Shown: positions 9,650 to 18,745 of the stretch, piece after piece
How the letters are laid out: each line of letters starts with the position of its first letter
Position numbering within the stretch: the stretch's first letter is position 1
DNA from: Stenotrophomonas raiganjensis (SeqCode)
GTDB taxonomy: Bacteria; Pseudomonadota; Gammaproteobacteria; Xanthomonadales; Xanthomonadaceae
DNA length: 64,000 nt
NCBI RefSeq assembly: GCF_030658505.1
Contig: NZ_JAUTXR010000195.1
Location: 248,001-312,000 of the forward strand
Reading direction: 5' to 3'
Notes under the pieces: generated by a model
What the model saw: only the letters and a program-made list of their open reading frames with translations
What the model was told of the DNA's origin: nothing
The model's database searches: none
Made by a program: the position numbers and the translations under genes

Positions 9650-9674
9650 GGAGGGCCGGCAGAACCGGCCCTCC
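9650..9674 (-). terminator. Hairpin between TonB receptor and permease
   Basis: A 10-bp perfect stem (GGAGGGCCGG with CCGGCCCTCC) around a 5-base loop, 16 bases after the receptor stop. No U-run follows, so partial termination or mRNA-end protection is more likely than full termination. Confidence 0.55.
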
Positions 9675-9690
9675 CTGATGGCTGCACAGA

Positions 9691-12357
9691 TCAGAATTGG
9701 TAACGCAGGCGCAGGCCGTAGCTGCGCGGGTCGTTCAGGAAGCGGACGTTGATGCCGGAACCCACCAAGGCCTTCTGCGAGACGTCGTTGCCCAGCAGAT
9801 TGTTGCCCCAGGCCTCCACGCGCCAGTTGCCGCTCAGTGAGGTGAAGCCGATGCCCGCGTTCAAGGTGGTCTCGCCCTTCTGGCGGTCAGGGAAGCCGGC
9901 CGCAGCGGCGCTTTCGGTGCGGTCATGGACCAGCTCACCACTGGCTGGATCCTGTCGGATGAACTCCACGTCCCGGTTGTTGTACTGGGTGAGGTAGAAG
10001 GCCGAGCGGTACGAGGCCAGCAACTGCCAGTCGAAGGTGCCGAAGCGCAGCTCGGTCGTATGCTGCAGGCGCACGTTGAAGGTAAGCTTCGACGCCAGCG
10101 GCAGTTCGTTGCCGGACAGGTCGATCAACGAAGTGGCACCACCTGCGTCGTAGTTCTGGCTGCGGACATCGGCGACGGTGCCACGCTTGATCTCGCTGTC
10201 CATCCAGAGCGCGTTGATGTTGACCATGAAGTTGTGCGGGAAGCGCAAGGTGCTTTCCGCCTCCAGGCCGTACACCGCGGACTTGCCGACGTTGCGGTTG
10301 ACCAGCGCATAGCCAGTGGCTTCACCGGTGGTCGGGTTGGTGGCGATCACCGCCAGGTCCTGGAACACCTGGTCACTGTAGTCGTAATAGAACCCGCTGA
10401 CGTTGAAGGTCGAGGTGCGACCCAGCATCTGGAAGGTGTTCTTGCTGCCGATTTCGTAGGCAATGATCGATTCGGGCTTGAAGGTCTCAGGAATCTCCTT
10501 CGGATCAAACGTGTCGTTGAAGCCACCCGCCTTGTGGCCGGTCGACACCAGGCCGTACAGCAGGCTGTCGTCGCTCACGTCGTACTCGAAACCCGCGCGC
10601 CAGTCGGTAAAGCTGAACTTGCTCTTGCCGAACTGCTGGGCCGGAATCGCGCTGACCTGGGCCCAGCTCTGGTACGGGCAATCGACGGTATCGCCACCGA
10701 TGTCGGGGCGATCCACGCAACCGAATGGGCCGCCATCGGGCACCGCGCCGATCTGCTGCAGCAAGGTGTCGTTGCGACCATGTCGCAGCACACCCTGCAG
10801 CAGGAAGCGGGCCATCTCCGCCTGCGAGGTGATGTTGCTGACGTCAAAGTTCGGACGGCTCATGAAAGCCGGCTCGAAGCCGGGCGTGCCGAGGCGCGTG
10901 GCAAAGTCCCCGCCCTGGCCAGGCAGGCCCAGCGACCAGTTGCCGCCAATGCCGTAACGCGACTTCTTCTCCTCGGAGTAGCGCAGGCCGCCCTTCAGGC
11001 GCAGGCGATCGTTGACGTCGAATGTACCATCGGCGAATACGGCGGATGACTTGCCATTTACCTTGGGCATGGTGAATTCAGTACCCGAATACCAGCGCCC
11101 TTTGTCCACCAACGAAAGGTAGCCCACCCGCTGGTCCTCATTGAAGTGGAACAGGCCGGTGGTCCAGCGCAGCCGTTCGTCCTGGTCGGATGTGAACCGC
11201 AGCTCATGTACCTGCGACTCCGACTCGGTCAGCCAATACTGCGTGGAGTAGTTGTCGTAGTCGATGCCGCCCGGGTTGCTGGGTGATACTGGATCGATGT
11301 TGCGGCCCGGCCAGAGGATGCCTTCGCTCTGCGCATTGGTCTGGCGGTAGTCCACGTTGCGGTAGCTGCCGTTGTACTCCACCGCCACCTTGCCGAAGTC
11401 GTAGGAAATGCTGGTCTGCGCGCCCCAGTTGGTGCTGTCCAGCTTGCCCTGCGCGCCGCGGTAGATGATCTTGCGCAGGTCGAGATCGTCCGGCAGGTAT
11501 CCGGCCTTGGCGGCGGTGTAGACGTTGGCGCCTGGATAGCCCGTACCGCCTTCCTTGCCGATGTCGGCCATGGCAAAGATCGACAGCTTGTCATCTGGCT
11601 GGTAGAGGAACGACAGGCGTGCGCCCCGGTCGTCCTGCACGCCAGCCGGTTCCAGTTCCTGCGCGCGCCCAGCATTCTTGAACGGAGAGTCTTTCTCCAC
11701 CTTGTAGCCAGCCACCCGGAAGGCCGCGCCACCGCCTATCGGAAGATTCAGTGCGAATTCGCCACCGCGATGGTCACGATTGCCGGCCTCGGCCTGAACG
11801 TACCCGCCGAAGGCTTCCAGATCAGGACGTTTGGTGATGATATTCAGCGTGCCGGCCAGCGCATTCCGACCGCGCAGCGTTCCCTGCGGGCCCTTGTTGA
11901 TTTCCACCCGCTCGACATCGTAGAACATGCCGCCCAGACCGCGCGGTCGTGCAATGTAGGCTCCGTTGATGTGGGGCGCGGCGCCCGGATCACCCAGTTC
12001 GGTGTTGTTCGAAGAACCCACGCCTCGGATGAAGATCTCCAGGTTGCCTTCCTGGTTGGCCATGCTCATGCCTGGCACCAGGGCTTGTATGTTGCGCAGC
12101 TCATTGTTGATGCCCAGCGCACGCGTATCGTCCGCGGAAATTGCCTGGGCGGTACCTGCATATTTCTGCAGGTCCTGTTCCCGGCGTTCGACAGTGACGA
12201 TGACGGCGTCCAGCGTCGAGGCCTCCCGTGCCTCGCTGGTGGCGGTGGAGCTGCTTTCCTTGGCTGATTGGGCCGCGACCGGCAGCGCCGCAGTGGCGGT
12301 GACGATGGTGGCAAGTACTGCCTGTGCGAGTGTGCTCTTCCTGAAATGGCCGGTCAT
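9691..12357 (-). CDS. TonB-dependent outer-membrane receptor
   Basis: An 888-residue outer-membrane transporter. The ATG at 12357 is preceded by a purine-rich ribosome site (GAGAGAGGGA) and gives a signal sequence ending ALPVAAQSAKE. A TonB-box-like stretch (DAVIVTVERRE) precedes the plug domain (ALVPGMSMANQEG, IFIRGVGSSN), and the long beta-barrel ends with the aromatic RYQF needed for assembly. Receptors of this class import sugars as well as siderophores. Shared operator, adjacency to the GH3 enzyme and the sugar permease argue for a carbohydrate, probably a beta-glucoside or oligosaccharide. The substrate is inferred from context only. Confidence 0.9.
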   Translation of the reverse strand: MTGHFRKSTLAQAVLATIVTATAALPVAAQSAKESSSTATSEAREASTLDAVIVTVERREQDLQKYAGTAQAISADDTRALGINNELRNIQALVPGMSMANQEGNLEIFIRGVGSSNNTELGDPGAAPHINGAYIARPRGLGGMFYDVERVEINKGPQGTLRGRNALAGTLNIITKRPDLEAFGGYVQAEAGNRDHRGGEFALNLPIGGGAAFRVAGYKVEKDSPFKNAGRAQELEPAGVQDDRGARLSFLYQPDDKLSIFAMADIGKEGGTGYPGANVYTAAKAGYLPDDLDLRKIIYRGAQGKLDSTNWGAQTSISYDFGKVAVEYNGSYRNVDYRQTNAQSEGILWPGRNIDPVSPSNPGGIDYDNYSTQYWLTESESQVHELRFTSDQDERLRWTTGLFHFNEDQRVGYLSLVDKGRWYSGTEFTMPKVNGKSSAVFADGTFDVNDRLRLKGGLRYSEEKKSRYGIGGNWSLGLPGQGGDFATRLGTPGFEPAFMSRPNFDVSNITSQAEMARFLLQGVLRHGRNDTLLQQIGAVPDGGPFGCVDRPDIGGDTVDCPYQSWAQVSAIPAQQFGKSKFSFTDWRAGFEYDVSDDSLLYGLVSTGHKAGGFNDTFDPKEIPETFKPESIIAYEIGSKNTFQMLGRTSTFNVSGFYYDYSDQVFQDLAVIATNPTTGEATGYALVNRNVGKSAVYGLEAESTLRFPHNFMVNINALWMDSEIKRGTVADVRSQNYDAGGATSLIDLSGNELPLASKLTFNVRLQHTTELRFGTFDWQLLASYRSAFYLTQYNNRDVEFIRQDPASGELVHDRTESAAAAGFPDRQKGETTLNAGIGFTSLSGNWRVEAWGNNLLGNDVSQKALVGSGINVRFLNDPRSYGLRLRYQF

Positions 12358-12673
12358 AGGGTCCCTCTCTCCCCATAGATGGTGTCTGGACGTTCCCGCG
12401 CTGCGCGCCGGATGTGGGCTCTTGTAAGTGCCACCTGACAACGCTGTCAATCAGAATGAACGATGGATGACCAGAAGCTCGGGAAATCAGACAGTTGAGC
12501 GATCAGCAGTGCCGCGCGGCACGCGGCATTTGCTGCAGTGCGAAACAAAATCGGGCGGCGTTGCGCTCGGCGTATGGCTGCATCCGCCGGCATGTGGTCG
12601 GGCGTGACTTCAGGCACTCGGCCGTGACTACACATGTAGTCAATGTAACAGGCGTTCGCCGTAGGAGATGCTC
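12358..12673. promoter_or_regulatory. Divergent intergenic region, receptor and serine hydrolase
   Basis: This 316-bp gap holds the promoters of the TonB receptor (leftward) and the serine hydrolase (rightward). The only strong signal is the LacI operator at 12436-12449, on the receptor side. ACATGTAGT near 12630 is a short self-complementary stretch with no assigned role. No additional gene was found. Confidence 0.5.
12436..12449. promoter_or_regulatory. LacI-type operator, copy 2 (TonB receptor promoter)
   Basis: TGACAACGCTGTCA, the exact reverse complement of the site at 6850-6863, sits 79 bases upstream of the receptor start codon, a position suited to repression. Two identical 14-mers at the two outward-facing promoters of one locus are strong evidence for a local regulon. 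Confidence 0.75.
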
Positions 12674-13864
12674 ATGAAAACTGCACGCTGGCTGTCCAGC
12701 TTCGCGGCCTTGATGCTGGCCGTCCCTGTACTGGCCACCACGGCCGAAGCCGTCGCGACAATCGAACACAATGCCCGTGCCGCGCATTCCGACGCGGTAC
12801 TTGTCTGGAAGGATGGAAAAACACTGCTGGAGCCACAACCAGGGACGGGCGAGGAGCCGATTCACCTCATGTCAGCCACCAAGTCGGTGGTGGCGCTGGC
12901 CATCGTGCTTCTGCTGGACGAGGGAAAACTGGCCTCGATCGACGAGCCGGTAAGCAACATCTTCGCGGAGTGGAGGCAGGGGCGGAAGAGGGACATCACG
13001 GTACGCATGCTGCTGGACCATACCTCTGGCCTGCAGAACGTGGCCAACGCGGGGGAAGAGCTGGAAGCTGCGCCGGACCTGGTCAAGCTTGCGCTGGCTG
13101 CAGAGCTGAGCAGCGATCCAGGCACCACGTTCTCCTACAACAACAAGGCTACCAATCTGCTCCCCGGTATTGTCGAGCGTCTGGCAGGGGAACCGATGGA
13201 TGCCTACCTTGAGGCGCGTCTTTTCAAGCCGCTGGGCATTGTGCGGTATACGTGGTTGAAGGACGGTGCGGGCACGCCCTTGGGCATGGCCGGATTGTCG
13301 CTGAGCGCCCGTGATCTGGCGACCATCGGGCAGCTGCTGCTTGATGGCGGCGTCACCCCCGGGGGGACGCGCGTGCTGAGTGAGCGGTCGGTGGCGCTGC
13401 TGACGGAAGCAAGTGCCCGCTCGCCGGATGTTGGTCTGTTGTGGTGGCGCATTCCAGCATGGGAGCGTTATGAGCTGAAAGGCCAGATCGCCGGCTTCCT
13501 GGCGCAGCATGAAGTCAGCGACCCGGTTCAGCAGGCCTTGCTGGCCACCGAGGGCAGGGCATTCGACAGTAAGAGCGCACTGATTGCGTACATGGCCGAG
13601 CGACTTGGGGCGGACTGGCCGCAGCACTATGGCAGCGAGATCACCGGTCGTGGACTGAAGCTCTCCGACATGTTCGACATCCAGCGCGGCCCAACCGTTG
13701 CCTACGCGGCAAACGGCTACCTGGGCCAGCACCTGGTCATCGTTCCGCAACAGCGGGTGGTTGCCGTGCGCCTCATCCACCGACGCGACACCCATCGCGC
13801 TCCATTGGATGACTACGCGACGTTCCCGGCGGATGTACTCAACCTGGCCCAGGCGCTTCAGTGA
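12674..13864 (+). CDS. Exported beta-lactamase-fold serine hydrolase
   Basis: A 396-residue PF00144-family protein. The ATG at 12674 is preferred over 12668 because TAGGAG is correctly spaced only from it. The signal peptide ends near AVPVLATTAEA. The SxxK box is SATK (67-70) and the YxN box is YNN (155-157); LDHTSGL precedes it as in 6-aminohexanoate hydrolases and class C enzymes. An inserted stretch (about residues 270-330, rich in charged residues, including AQHEVSDPVQQ) separates the two halves of the domain. The protein is probably periplasmic and acts on peptides, amides or esters. It is monocistronic and convergent with the fasciclin gene. Confidence 0.8.
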   Translation: MKTARWLSSFAALMLAVPVLATTAEAVATIEHNARAAHSDAVLVWKDGKTLLEPQPGTGEEPIHLMSATKSVVALAIVLLLDEGKLASIDEPVSNIFAEWRQGRKRDITVRMLLDHTSGLQNVANAGEELEAAPDLVKLALAAELSSDPGTTFSYNNKATNLLPGIVERLAGEPMDAYLEARLFKPLGIVRYTWLKDGAGTPLGMAGLSLSARDLATIGQLLLDGGVTPGGTRVLSERSVALLTEASARSPDVGLLWWRIPAWERYELKGQIAGFLAQHEVSDPVQQALLATEGRAFDSKSALIAYMAERLGADWPQHYGSEITGRGLKLSDMFDIQRGPTVAYAANGYLGQHLVIVPQQRVVAVRLIHRRDTHRAPLDDYATFPADVLNLAQALQ

Positions 13865-13867
13865 AGG

Positions 13868-13895
13868 GAGGACCCGGGCCTGTGCCCGGATCCTC
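13868..13895. terminator. Terminator hairpin between convergent genes
   Basis: GAGGACCCGGGC and GCCCGGATCCTC form a 12-bp stem with one mismatch and a four-base loop just after the hydrolase stop, facing the fasciclin stop. No U-tract is evident. Confidence 0.6.
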
Positions 13896-13938
13896 GTCCG
13901 CTACTTCATGCTGCTGGCCGGAGTGGCAGGGCGTGCCA

Positions 13939-14499
13939 CTACTTCGGCATCAGCACAGCATCGACAACGTGGATGACACCGTTGGATTGGTTGACGTCGG
14001 CGATGCTGATACCTGCTTTGCCGCCCTTGGCGTCGATCACCCACAACATGCCGTCATGAAGTGCGACGGTAAGCGGCTCGCCTTGCACAGTCTTCAGCGT
14101 GGCTTTTCCACCGTGCTTCCTGGCATCGGCCAGGAGCTGGGCGGAACTGAAGCGTCCTGGGACCACGTGGTAGGTGAGGATCCGGGTGAGCTGTGCCTTG
14201 TTTTCAGGCTTGACAAGTGCATCGACCGTGCCTGCTGGAAGCTTGTTGAAGGCGGCATTGGTGGGTGCGAAGACGGTAAAGGGACCGGCGCCATTGAGCG
14301 TATCGACCAGGCCCGCGGCCTTGACCGCTGCCACCAGGGTGGTGTGATCCCTGGAGTTCACAGCGTTTTCAACGATGGTCCTGGTCGGGTACATCTCGGC
14401 CCCGCCAACCATCACGGTATCTGCGGCGAAGCTGGCGGAAGCGGTTGAGACGAGTACGGCGAAGCTGACTGCGGCGGCGATGCGCTGAAGAGCGTTCAC
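13939..14499 (-). CDS. Fasciclin (FAS1) domain secreted protein
   Basis: A 186-residue protein starting at GTG 14499, chosen because GAGGAA lies seven bases upstream. The signal peptide ends at SASFAAD. One FAS1 domain fills the rest: FTVFAPTNAAF is the H1 motif and LTYHVVPGRF the following YH motif, with a final GVIHVVDAVLMP strand. Bacterial FAS1 proteins are small adhesion or matrix-associated secreted proteins. No partner gene is nearby. A perfect 13-bp GTAG-type hairpin sits immediately upstream of its ribosome site and may affect its expression. Confidence 0.88.
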   Translation of the reverse strand: MNALQRIAAAVSFAVLVSTASASFAADTVMVGGAEMYPTRTIVENAVNSRDHTTLVAAVKAAGLVDTLNGAGPFTVFAPTNAAFNKLPAGTVDALVKPENKAQLTRILTYHVVPGRFSSAQLLADARKHGGKATLKTVQGEPLTVALHDGMLWVIDAKGGKAGISIADVNQSNGVIHVVDAVLMPK

Positions 14500-14512
14500 G
14501 GTGCGTTCCTCG

Positions 14513-14543
14513 GTAGGATGCCCGCACAGCGCGGGCATCCTAC
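14513..14543. repeat. Perfect GTAG hairpin in fasciclin 5' leader
   Basis: GTAGGATGCCCGC (14513-14525) and its exact complement (14531-14543) flank a 5-base loop. The inverted repeat begins with GTAG, like the SMAG palindromes of S. maltophilia, and lies 14 bases upstream of the fasciclin GTG start, next to its ribosome site. Confidence 0.65.
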
Positions 14544-14727
14544 ATACGGCTGGCGGGAGCGGCTGGATGCACCAGCGTGATGCTGAGGCCGGCGTCGATC
14601 GAATCCACGCTACCGGACAGACGTGCGGTCATTGACCAGAGCCGCTCGCTGCCGCCCACAGGGCAAAATGGACTGCGTGGGCATCATGAGCCATTGCGCG
14701 GCAATCGCGTGGACGAAAACGGATCTC

Positions 14728-15981
14728 CTACAGGCTCCAATCAACCCGCATGCCGGCGATCAACGCATTCGGCAGGTCGCGCTGGCGTGCGGGCTCATTG
14801 AACTGGTCCGGATGCACGATGTAGTGCAGGTTCGGTGCGATCCGGAGCTGCGGGGTGAGCTGGATGCCATAGCTCAGCTCCATCATCACCTGGCTCCCGT
14901 GCGGGGTACCGCTGCCACCCGCCGCGGCACGGGCAAGGCGCAGGTTCTCCAGTGCGATGCTGCTGTACTTCTGCTGGGTCACGACGAAGGCGATGCTGTC
15001 CTGCGGTCGGCCGGCGAGCGTGCCTTTCTGCACCAGGCCGGCCTGCAGGAAGTGATCCTCGATCAACTGGCCGGAGGTGCCCTTGAGTGCCGCACCGAAG
15101 AGGGTCAGGCCACGGCCGGCACCATCACTAGTGAGTTGCTGCTCGAAGCGGGCGAACGCACCGGAGCGACCGTGGCGTGTCGCGTACTCCTGGCCGCTGA
15201 GCAGCGCGGGAATGCCGTTGGCATCGCGCAGCGGATCGCGATAGGTCGAGTTGTCCTGCCAGCCACCCAGTTCGTAGCGGGCTTTCAGTCGTGCCGAAGC
15301 AGGGCTGCGCCACCCGATCGTGTAGGGCACGATCCAACCGGTGGCCTGGTTCGTGCTCCATTTCAGGCCGTGCTGGCCATCTTCGGCCTGGCTCGGGTCG
15401 ACCTGGTACGCGCCCACGCGCACGTAGACATCGGGCGTTACCCACGCCGTGGCATCGGCCATCCAGCTTGATACCGGCCACCAGGTGAAATTGCTGGTGC
15501 GGAACACGTAGGTCGGGTTGCCGCATGCCGAGTTTCCCTGGAAGTACTGGCACAGCTCCGAACCGAGATGATGGATGTTGGCGACGCTGCGCCCTGCTTC
15601 CAGCACCAATCGGTCGTCCAGCAGTTTCTGCTCCAGCGTCAGGTTGGCCAGGCGCGTGCCCTGGCCCCCGTAGATTTCCTGCACCGAGGTGCTGTTGCCG
15701 GTGCTGCTGTTGGCAAGACTGGTGCCATGGCGGTTGATGCCGTAGGCCTTGATCGTCGCGCCTCGCCAACCAAACGCAGCGTCCAGATTCACGTCGGCGC
15801 CGAACATCAGCTGGCCGGCATACGCCGTACCGCTGCGCTTGCCGCCGTCGAGCGTGGCAGCCGCTTCGCCGGTGTACGCCAGCTTTGGGATGAAGACGTC
15901 GCTCGCGTCGGTGGCTGCGGCCACGGACGGCAGCGCCAGCAGGATCGTCACCGGCAGCAGGCGGCGGGAAGGGGAGGTCAT
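14728..15981 (-). CDS. oprB: Carbohydrate-selective porin, OprB family
   Basis: A 417-residue outer-membrane porin with a signal peptide (cleavage near ATDASD). Features of the OprB family include repeated beta-strand patterns, the FTWWP segment, a two-cysteine loop (LCQYFQGNSACG) and a terminal strand ending RVDWSL. OprB proteins let sugars diffuse through the outer membrane. It starts only 14 bases after the fruA stop, so it is almost certainly the last gene of the fructose operon and supplies the outer-membrane step for fructose entry. Confidence 0.88.
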   Translation of the reverse strand: MTSPSRRLLPVTILLALPSVAAATDASDVFIPKLAYTGEAAATLDGGKRSGTAYAGQLMFGADVNLDAAFGWRGATIKAYGINRHGTSLANSSTGNSTSVQEIYGGQGTRLANLTLEQKLLDDRLVLEAGRSVANIHHLGSELCQYFQGNSACGNPTYVFRTSNFTWWPVSSWMADATAWVTPDVYVRVGAYQVDPSQAEDGQHGLKWSTNQATGWIVPYTIGWRSPASARLKARYELGGWQDNSTYRDPLRDANGIPALLSGQEYATRHGRSGAFARFEQQLTSDGAGRGLTLFGAALKGTSGQLIEDHFLQAGLVQKGTLAGRPQDSIAFVVTQQKYSSIALENLRLARAAAGGSGTPHGSQVMMELSYGIQLTPQLRIAPNLHYIVHPDQFNEPARQRDLPNALIAGMRVDWSL

Positions 15982-15995
15982 GGGCGAGGTTCCTT

Positions 15996-17702
15996 TTACA
16001 GGGTGGGAGCCGTGACCGGCTTCTTGAGGATGCGCAGCGCGACCGCGGTGACGGCCACGCCGGCCACCAGCGCCAGCAGGTAGATGCCAAGGTGGGTGAC
16101 CGCATTCGGGATCGGCAGCACGAACACACCACCGTGCGGCACCTTCAGCTCGACGCCAGCGGCCATCGAGATCGCACCGGCCACGGCAGAACCAAGAATC
16201 AGCGCCGGAATGGTGCGCAGCGGATCACGCGCGGCGTAGGGGATCGCGCCTTCGGTCACGAAGCTGAGGCCAAGCACGCCGGCGGCACCGGCCGTGCCAC
16301 GCTCCTCGGCGGTGAAGCGGTTGCTGAACAGCCATGTCGCCAGTGCGATACCCAGCGGCGGCGTCATGCCTCCGATCATCGTCGCCGCCATCGGCGTGTA
16401 GACCTGGCTGGAAATCAATGCAGTAGAGAACGCGTAGGACGCCTTGTTGACCGGCCCGCCCATGTCCACCGCCATCATTCCGCCCAGCAGCAGGCCAAGC
16501 AGGATCGCGCTGCCGCCCTGCATGCCGCGCAGCCAGTCGGTCAGCCAGGCCAGCAGCCCGGCAACGGGCGTGCCGATCACGTACATCATCAACAGGCCGA
16601 CCAGCAGCGTGCCCAGCACCGGCAGGATCAGTACCGGCTTGAGGCCTTCCAGGCTGCGCGGCAGGCGCAACGCACGGTTGATCCAGTGCACGCCGTAGCC
16701 AGCGATGAAACCAGCCAGGATGCCGCCGATGAAGCCAGCATCCATGTTCACTGCCACCAATCCCCCGATCATGCCCGGCGCGATGCCCGGGCGATCGGCG
16801 ATGGAGTAGGCGATGTAGCCGGCCAGCGCCGGCACCATCAGCATGAAGCCGGACTTGGCGCCGATCTGGAACAGCGACCAGGCCAGCGTGCCCTTGTGTG
16901 CATCGTCGAAGGCATAGATGCCGCCCAGCGCGAACGCCAGTGCGATCAGCAGGCCACCGGCAGTGACGAACGGCAGCATGAACGACACACCGGTCATCAG
17001 GTGCTTGTAGGGTCCGGTGGCCTTGGTCTTTTCGGTCGGGCGGCCCGTAGTCGCCATACCTGCCTGCACCCCGGCTTCGGCCAGCGCCTTGCGGATCAGG
17101 TTCTGCCCATCGTTGATCGCCGGCTTGGTGCCACTCTTGAACAGGCGCTTGCCCGCGAAGCGCGACACGTCGACTTCGCGGTCCGCGGCGATCAGGACGA
17201 CGTCAGCGGCCGCGATTTCCTCGTCGCTCAACGCGTCCTGCGCACCAACCGAGCCCTGGGTTTCCACCCGGATCGCGTGGCCCAGCGCCTTGGCCGCCTG
17301 CTGCAGGCCTTCGGCCGCCATGAACGTGTGGGCGATGCCGGTCGGGCAGGAGGTAACGGCGACGATGTGCTTGCCGGCGTCCGCGGTGGGCGCGGTTGCC
17401 GACGTCGCGGCAAGCTGCGCCAGTACGGCAAGCGGGTCGTCCAGCACTTCACCGAGGCTGGCGCGTACGACCTGGGCGTTGCCGAAGCGGGCGGCATCCG
17501 CCTCGCCGTCACCCACCAGCAGCAGCTGCGTTGCGGCGGCGGCCTGCGTGGCGGGCAGTGCCCCGGTCACGCCCTGGTCGCTGCGGATTTCGATCGCCAG
17601 TTCAGCGCCTTGCTGGCGGGCGGCGCGGCGCAGCGCTTCGGCGGCAAGAACCGCCTCGATGCTGCGTTCGCCGGCGGCGATGACTACGGTGGAAGCTTGC
17701 AT
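15996..17702 (-). CDS. fruA: PTS fructose transporter subunit IIBC
   Basis: A 568-residue membrane enzyme II. The start at 17702 fits the usual MQASTVVIAAGERS-type N-terminus; upstream open frame was discarded. An N-terminal degenerate IIB' domain is followed by IIB with the phosphocysteine loop VTSCPTGIAHT (around residues 117-127), then IIC with about 8-10 membrane spans (from about residue 235), including the GGPVNKASYAF substrate region. It takes phosphate from FruB and moves fructose in as fructose 1-phosphate. It is the third gene of the operon, 86 bases downstream of fruK. Confidence 0.94.
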   Translation of the reverse strand: MQASTVVIAAGERSIEAVLAAEALRRAARQQGAELAIEIRSDQGVTGALPATQAAAATQLLLVGDGEADAARFGNAQVVRASLGEVLDDPLAVLAQLAATSATAPTADAGKHIVAVTSCPTGIAHTFMAAEGLQQAAKALGHAIRVETQGSVGAQDALSDEEIAAADVVLIAADREVDVSRFAGKRLFKSGTKPAINDGQNLIRKALAEAGVQAGMATTGRPTEKTKATGPYKHLMTGVSFMLPFVTAGGLLIALAFALGGIYAFDDAHKGTLAWSLFQIGAKSGFMLMVPALAGYIAYSIADRPGIAPGMIGGLVAVNMDAGFIGGILAGFIAGYGVHWINRALRLPRSLEGLKPVLILPVLGTLLVGLLMMYVIGTPVAGLLAWLTDWLRGMQGGSAILLGLLLGGMMAVDMGGPVNKASYAFSTALISSQVYTPMAATMIGGMTPPLGIALATWLFSNRFTAEERGTAGAAGVLGLSFVTEGAIPYAARDPLRTIPALILGSAVAGAISMAAGVELKVPHGGVFVLPIPNAVTHLGIYLLALVAGVAVTAVALRILKKPVTAPTL

Positions 17703-17788
17703 GGGCGCTCCTGGAATTCTTCGGGTTCGTCCTTGCAGGAGGGGGCAGTGGTAGCCTGAGGCCAGCTGCAGCACCCTCTGCAGGGGTT

Positions 17789-18745
17789 TCAATCCAACCG
17801 CTCGATCAGTACATCGCCGGTCCACGCGCGCACCTGTGCCGGATCCAGCCGTCGCGCGTCGCCACTTTCCAGCCGGCTCATCGAGAACGCCGTCGCCAGT
17901 CGGGCGCAACCCGTCAGATCCAGCAAGGGCTCCAGCAATGCGGCGGCAATGCCGGCGACCATGGCATCGCCGGCACCGACCGTGCTGCCCCGTGCCAGTC
18001 GCGCCGGTCGCGCGACCAGAGCGCCGCTGCGATCAATGAACAGCGCGCCGTCAGCGCCCATCGAGATCGCTACCAGTGCGACTCCGCGCTCGACCAAGGC
18101 GTGGCCTGCGGCCCGCAGGGCACTGCGATCCGGCAGCGGCGTGCCGGTCCAAGCCTCCAGTTCGTGGCGGTTGGGCTTGATCGCGTAGGGCAGTGCGCCC
18201 TCTGCGCCGCTCAACGCGGCGGCAAGTGCGTCGCCACTGGTGTCCAGCAGTACGCGCGCACCGGCGGCGCTCGCCTGCGCCTGCAGTCTCGCCCATGCAT
18301 CGGCTGGCAGCCCCGACGGCAGGCTACCGGACAGCACCACTGGCTGTTCCGGCTGGAGCAGGGCGTCGAGTCGGCGCGATACCGCGTCCAGATCGGCGTC
18401 ACACAGTGACAGGCCGGGCAGGTTGATGTCGGTGGTCTCGCCGCTGGCCTCTTCGACCAGCTTGATGTTGGTGCGGCTGCGGCCCGGAATGCGCAGGCAA
18501 GCGTCTGCGATGCCGCGCTCGGCGAACAACGCGCTGAACACGCCGTCGTTGCCATTGCCGAGCACGCCCATCGCGGTGGTCGGCACGCCCCAATCGGCCA
18601 GGCAGGCGGCCACGTTGATGCCCTTGCCGCCGGCGTCGTCGCGGGAGTTGCGGGCACGATGCACCTGTCCCGGATGCAGGTGTGCCAGCCGCACGGTCTG
18701 GTCGATCGCCGGGTTCAGGGTAACGGTGAGGGCGTGGGCGCTCAT
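17789..18745 (-). CDS. fruK: 1-Phosphofructokinase
   Basis: A 318-residue PfkB-family sugar kinase. The N-terminus (TVTLNPAIDQTV), the GGKGINVA nucleotide-fold segment and the C-terminal STVGAGDAM box with the catalytic aspartate identify it. It phosphorylates the fructose 1-phosphate made by FruA to fructose 1,6-bisphosphate with ATP. Its start overlaps the fruB stop by ATGA, indicating translational coupling. Confidence 0.94.
   Translation of the reverse strand: MSAHALTVTLNPAIDQTVRLAHLHPGQVHRARNSRDDAGGKGINVAACLADWGVPTTAMGVLGNGNDGVFSALFAERGIADACLRIPGRSRTNIKLVEEASGETTDINLPGLSLCDADLDAVSRRLDALLQPEQPVVLSGSLPSGLPADAWARLQAQASAAGARVLLDTSGDALAAALSGAEGALPYAIKPNRHELEAWTGTPLPDRSALRAAGHALVERGVALVAISMGADGALFIDRSGALVARPARLARGSTVGAGDAMVAGIAAALLEPLLDLTGCARLATAFSMSRLESGDARRLDPAQVRAWTGDVLIERLD

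Noticed and set aside
9925..11049. Open frame of 374 codons on the plus strand opposite the TonB receptor
   Set aside because: Antisense shadow with biased composition.
16092..17759. Open frame of 555 codons on the plus strand opposite fruA
   Set aside because: Antisense shadow of the clear fruA gene; composition is Arg/His/Gln-rich without any known motif, as expected in high-GC DNA.
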